Source: Nonomuraea sediminis
Lineage (GTDB): Bacteria; Actinomycetota; Actinomycetes; Streptosporangiales; Streptosporangiaceae
Direction of reading: 5' to 3'
Assembly (NCBI RefSeq): GCF_018531495.1
Contig: NZ_JAHDTI010000001.1
Coordinates: forward strand, 1,054,001 to 1,118,000
DNA: 64,000 nucleotides
Of this stretch, positions 61,419 through 64,000 are shown one piece after another (the stretch's first letter is position 1; each line of letters opens with the position of its first letter). The notes beneath the pieces are model-generated. The model was given only the letters and a program-made list of their open reading frames with translations. It was not told the DNA's origin and did no database searches. The translations under genes and the position numbers were made by a program.

Positions 61419-61680
61419 CGCTCTTCCTCAGGACCGTCCATACGGCATCTCCCCTGTCGCTCTTCCTCAGGGGCGTCCGTCCGACATCCCCACCGCTCTT
61501 CCTCAGGCGCCTGTACGGGCGTCTCCCCCACCGCTCTTGCCCAGGCGCCTGTACGGGCGTCTCCCCCACCGCTCTTCCTCAGGCGCCCGTACAGCGTCTC
61601 TCCCACCGCTCTTCCTCAGGCGCCCGTACAGCGTCTCTCCCACCGCTCTTCCTCGGAGGCGTCTGTACGGCAAGCCGCCC
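61419..61680. repeat. Seven degenerate tandem units of 35-40 bp upstream of aspS
   Basis: CGCTCTTCCTCAGG or a close variant recurs at 61419, 61459, 61494, 61532, 61570, 61607 and 61644, spaced 40, 35, 38, 38, 37 and 37 nt. Between the cores lie GGCGCC[T/C]GTAC and GCGTCTC[C/T]CCCAC blocks. Not a CRISPR array: the intervening blocks are repeated too. Confidence 0.75.
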
Positions 61681-61961
61681 CACCCGCTTCTCGCCGCACC
61701 CGCCTCCGTCTGTCGCTTCCACGGCACTCAGGTGATGCGGGCCGGCCACCGTTACGGCCGCATTGTCGGCCGCCCGCGTGGGCGCGGGCGCGCAGGTCAC
61801 CGGGGACGGGATCGGCCCGCACATCGACCTGCCGGACGAGGATTCCCTACCTGCGTGCGTGCTCCTCAAGGACCGGAGGTCGTGTCGAGCTCGCCTACGC
61901 TCCCGTCGTGTCGCCGTCCCGCTCGACCCGCCGACTCGGAACCCGCGGGGGCCGTTCATAG
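61681..61961. other. No supportable gene
   Basis: Short open frames exist on both strands (for example 61763-61969 plus), but none has a convincing start, codon bias over its whole length, or family motif. A decayed gene cannot be excluded. Confidence 0.5.
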
Positions 61962-61980
61962 ATGAGTAGGGGTTACTCAT
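61962..61980. promoter_or_regulatory. Perfect inverted repeat ATGAGTA-GGGGT-TACTCAT
   Basis: Seven-base arms around a 5-nt spacer, 35 nt upstream of the membrane-protein start at 62015. Size and symmetry match a TetR/MarR-class operator. No regulator gene adjoins it in the window. Confidence 0.55.
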
Positions 61981-62014
61981 GTACGGAGGGGCAGGACGGG
62001 TTCACGATGGGCGC

Positions 62015-62458
62015 ATGCGAAGAGTTCTCGTCTGGTTCACGATTCTGCAACTCGTCCTGGTGATCCTGCAGTTCTACCTCGCCACGTTCGGCGCGTTCCA
62101 GATGCCGCGCCCCACCACCCCCGAAGGCGCGGCCATCGGATGGCACGCGATGAACGGGATCATCGCCATCCCGGCCGCGTCGCTGCTGACCACGATCGTG
62201 GCGGCGATCGCCAAGGCGCCCGGCAAGCTGATCGGGCTGTGCGCGGCGCCGCTGGTGCTGGTGGCGATCCAGATCTTCGTGGTGTTCCCGCTGGCCGAGG
62301 TGGCCGGGGCAACCGAAGAGCGGACGACCACCGCCAGCCTGTTCGTGTTCGGCTTCCACGCCATCGTGGGGCTCGGGCTGCTCGGGGCGGCCATCGCCGC
62401 CTACCGGGGCGCCAAGCAGCACGCGGCCGCGACCGCCCAGGCCGTCGACGCGGTGTGA
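62015..62458 (+). CDS. Four-helix membrane protein, function unknown
   Basis: A 147-residue protein with hydrophobic segments at about 3-22 (VLVWFTILQLVLVILQFYLA), 45-65, 70-92 and 108-132. The loop GAFQMPRPTTPEGAAIGWHAMNG is conserved-looking, and such DUF6220-like proteins often sit beside copper or redox genes. An earlier in-frame ATG at 61979 lies inside the palindrome and lacks a ribosome-binding site; ATG 62015 also has only a weak one. GTGA overlap couples it to the multicopper oxidase gene. Confidence 0.75.
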   Translation: MRRVLVWFTILQLVLVILQFYLATFGAFQMPRPTTPEGAAIGWHAMNGIIAIPAASLLTTIVAAIAKAPGKLIGLCAAPLVLVAIQIFVVFPLAEVAGATEERTTTASLFVFGFHAIVGLGLLGAAIAAYRGAKQHAAATAQAVDAV

Positions 62459-64000
62459 GCACGGCCGCGCTCCTCGCGCTCGACCGCCTCCTGGCAATCC
62501 TCACAGCCGTAACCTGGTTCGCCACCACCGCCTCCCACCTCCCCACCCCACCAAAGAAAAGCGCCACCGCCCCGCAGCACGTCACGTCGCCTGAGGGGAG
62601 CGTTGGGGTGGGGAGTGGGCGCCTGGGCACGGGTGGGGTCGCGGGCGCCCGTGGTCACGTTGCCGTGGTCGTCTTCGGGGCGGCGTTGGTGGTGACGGGG
62701 TTGCGGGTGGTGGTGGCGGTTGTGCTGGTGGGGCGTGGGTGGTGGTTCGGCGGGGAGAAGGTGCTGATCGCGCTTCCGCTGCTGGTGCCGCCCGCCGTGG
62801 GCGCGGGGGTGGCCACGGTGCTGCGCCGGCCCGTCGCGGCGGCCGTCTGCAGGCTGACCGCCTGTTACGCGGCCGTGGCCGGGGTGGTGGTCGTGCTGGC
62901 CGTGGGTTATCCGCCCGCGCCGTACCTGTCGGGGGTGCTCGTCGCCGGGGTGGCGCTCGGGGCGGCGGCGACGTGGTCGATGCTGACGAGGAAGGGCCCG
63001 CCGGGGCGGGCGTGGCGGATCGCTGGGGTCTCGGTCGCCGCGCTCGCCCTGGCCTGGACCGGCCTGAGCATGTGGAACGCCCGCCCCACGGAGATCCGCC
63101 TCGCGACCGGCCCAACGGACCTCACGACCCTCCGACCGGCCGACGCCACCCGACAACCGGCCACCACTCGGCAACCGACCGACGCCGGACCATCGGCCAT
63201 CACCCGGCAACCGACCGACGCCGGACAACCGACCACCACCCGACAACCGACCGACGCCGGACAACCGGTCATCACCCGGCAACCAGCCGACGCGGGGCGG
63301 CCGGACGAGGCGGGGCAGGGGACGGTGCGTGGGAGTGGGCAGAGGCGGTTCACGCTCACCGCGGAGAAGGCCGTGATCACGCTGGCCTCGGGGAAGCGGG
63401 TCGAGGCGCTGACGTTCAACGGCAGCTCACCAGGACCGGCGATCCGGGTGCGCCAGGGCGATCTGGTCGAGGTGCGGCTGCGCAACCACCTGACCGACAG
63501 GGGCGTCACCCTGCACTGGCACGGCTACCGCGTCCCGAACGCCGACGACGGCGTGCCCGGCCTGACCCAGGACGCGGTCGAGCCAGGCGGCGAGTTCGTC
63601 TACCGCTTCCGGGCCGCCGAGCCGGGCAGCTACTGGTACCACACCCACGAGACCCCGAACGAGGGCCTGCGCCAGGGCCTGTTCGGCACGTTCACGGTAG
63701 ATCCCGCCGCCCCGCAGGGCCTGGACGAGCCCGTAGCCCTGCACACCTACGGCGGCACCCTGACGGTCACCACGGACGGACCCCCTGCCGACGGCCTCGC
63801 CAGGCAGGTCGTGGCCCCGGGCACCAAGGTCAGGCTGCGCGTGGTCAACACCGACAACGGCCCGCACACGGTGGGCGTCAGCGGCACGCCGTACACCGTC
63901 GAAGCCGTCGACGGGGTGGACGTGACGGGGCCGCCGACCACCGAGCGGGCCCAGCTCGCCGCGGGCGGGCGCTACGACCTGGCCTTCACCATGCCGGACC
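62455..64000 (+). CDS. Multicopper oxidase with membrane N-terminus, 3' end missing
   Basis: GTG 62455 opens a frame still running at 64000 (515 codons). The first about 210 residues contain several hydrophobic segments (AVVVFGAALVVTGLRVVVAVVL, VLIALPLLVPPAVGAGV, LTACYAAVAGVVVVLAVG and others). A 12-residue tandem repeat follows, then the cupredoxin domains: FNGSSPGPAIRVRQGDLVEV, copper ligands in TLHWHGYRVPNADDGVPGLTQ and SYWYHTHETPNEG. The C-terminal HCH copper cluster would lie beyond the window. The oxidase domain probably faces outward and may serve in copper resistance or phenol oxidation. Confidence 0.88.
   Translation, partial: MSTAALLALDRLLAILTAVTWFATTASHLPTPPKKSATAPQHVTSPEGSVGVGSGRLGTGGVAGARGHVAVVVFGAALVVTGLRVVVAVVLVGRGWWFGGEKVLIALPLLVPPAVGAGVATVLRRPVAAAVCRLTACYAAVAGVVVVLAVGYPPAPYLSGVLVAGVALGAAATWSMLTRKGPPGRAWRIAGVSVAALALAWTGLSMWNARPTEIRLATGPTDLTTLRPADATRQPATTRQPTDAGPSAITRQPTDAGQPTTTRQPTDAGQPVITRQPADAGRPDEAGQGTVRGSGQRRFTLTAEKAVITLASGKRVEALTFNGSSPGPAIRVRQGDLVEVRLRNHLTDRGVTLHWHGYRVPNADDGVPGLTQDAVEPGGEFVYRFRAAEPGSYWYHTHETPNEGLRQGLFGTFTVDPAAPQGLDEPVALHTYGGTLTVTTDGPPADGLARQVVAPGTKVRLRVVNTDNGPHTVGVSGTPYTVEAVDGVDVTGPPTTERAQLAAGGRYDLAFTMPD
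63130..63309 (+). repeat. 36-bp in-frame repeat in the multicopper oxidase linker
   Basis: Four units of 36 bp from 63166 encode TRQPTDAG followed by four variable residues (PSAI, QPTT, QPVI; the last unit reads TRQPADAGRPDE). A more degenerate unit precedes them at 63130-63165. It forms a flexible, Pro/Thr-rich spacer between the membrane part and the oxidase. Confidence 0.85.

Noticed and set aside
61419-61680. Possible CRISPR array
   Set aside because: The blocks between cores are repeated rather than unique, unit length varies and no cas gene is present.
61763-61969. 68-codon plus-strand ORF
   Set aside because: No ribosome-binding site, no recognisable motif and the end overlaps the palindrome; may be remnant sequence but cannot be supported.
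55478-62458. Secondary-metabolite cluster suggested by the PPTase, DHA2 and P450 genes
   Set aside because: No NRPS, PKS, terpene or RiPP core gene lies anywhere in the window.
63130-63309. Possible CRISPR-like or regulatory repeat
   Set aside because: The 36-bp period is in frame and encodes a Pro/Thr-rich linker in the multicopper oxidase.

Overview
The window is about 72% G+C with the strong GC-third-position codon bias, GTG starts, tightly overlapping ATGA/TGATG junctions and regulator families (ROK, PadR, GntR, MarR, AraC) of a filamentous actinomycete. An Mce lipid-import cluster, a LprG/P55-type lipoprotein-transporter pair, mycothiol-linked enzymes and many glycan-scavenging genes suggest a Streptosporangiales-like organism (Nonomuraea or relatives). 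That placement is inference from gene content. No rRNA, tRNA, CRISPR array, insertion sequence or prophage is visible.

Layout. 1-4.2 kb: a truncated YncE-like/phosphoesterase gene behind an ABC-2 type exporter pair. 4.4-10.3 kb: a sugar-related block with a ChbG/YdjC deacetylase and a GPH-family sugar symporter divergent from PadR, then a ROK regulator, a PIG-L deacetylase and a mycothiol-dependent enzyme, closed by a clear bidirectional terminator. 10.3-20.5 kb: an oligosaccharide-use locus, made of a GntR regulator fused to a solute-binding-protein domain, an Opp/Dpp-type ABC importer (five genes) and GH3, GH5-like and GH29 glycosidases in one run. 20.6-30.2 kb: an ArsR/MFS pair with palindromic operators, a minimal Ser/Thr kinase, a secreted protein, a very large membrane NACHT NTPase, a DHA2 exporter and an acyltransferase. 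30.1-33.3 kb: a P450 back to back with dhaKLM (dihydroxyacetone kinase).

33.3-41.8 kb is one long minus-strand operon: secreted GH114 endo-polygalactosaminidase, PfkB sugar kinase, GH4 glycosidase, a CUT1 sugar ABC importer, a cyclase-family hydrolase and a ThDP-dependent enzyme. It looks like a complete route from an extracellular galactosamine- or galactose-containing polymer to central metabolism. 42-46.3 kb: a membrane-anchored protein of unknown function, a CBS-pair protein, an aminopeptidase P, and a PhyH-like oxygenase divergent from an AraC regulator.

46.4-55.5 kb: a complete mce operon (two YrbE permeases, six Mce proteins, one Mce-associated membrane protein) behind a promoter with an inverted repeat and a 10-codon leader ORF. 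No MceG ATPase is present in the window. 55.5-59.9 kb: a phosphopantetheinyl transferase, a 58-residue membrane protein, a CDF metal transporter, MarR, and the LprG/P55-like pair. 59.9-61.4 kb: a short archaeal-type aspartyl-tRNA synthetase whose leader can be folded by hand into a T-box riboswitch with a GAC (Asp) specifier. 61.4-64 kb: a degenerate tandem repeat, a perfect palindrome in front of a four-helix membrane protein, and a multicopper oxidase with a membrane N-terminus that runs off the end.

Several stand-alone genes appear leaderless, with a TANNNT hexamer 6-7 nt before the start codon. Convergent gene pairs mostly overlap at their stop codons.
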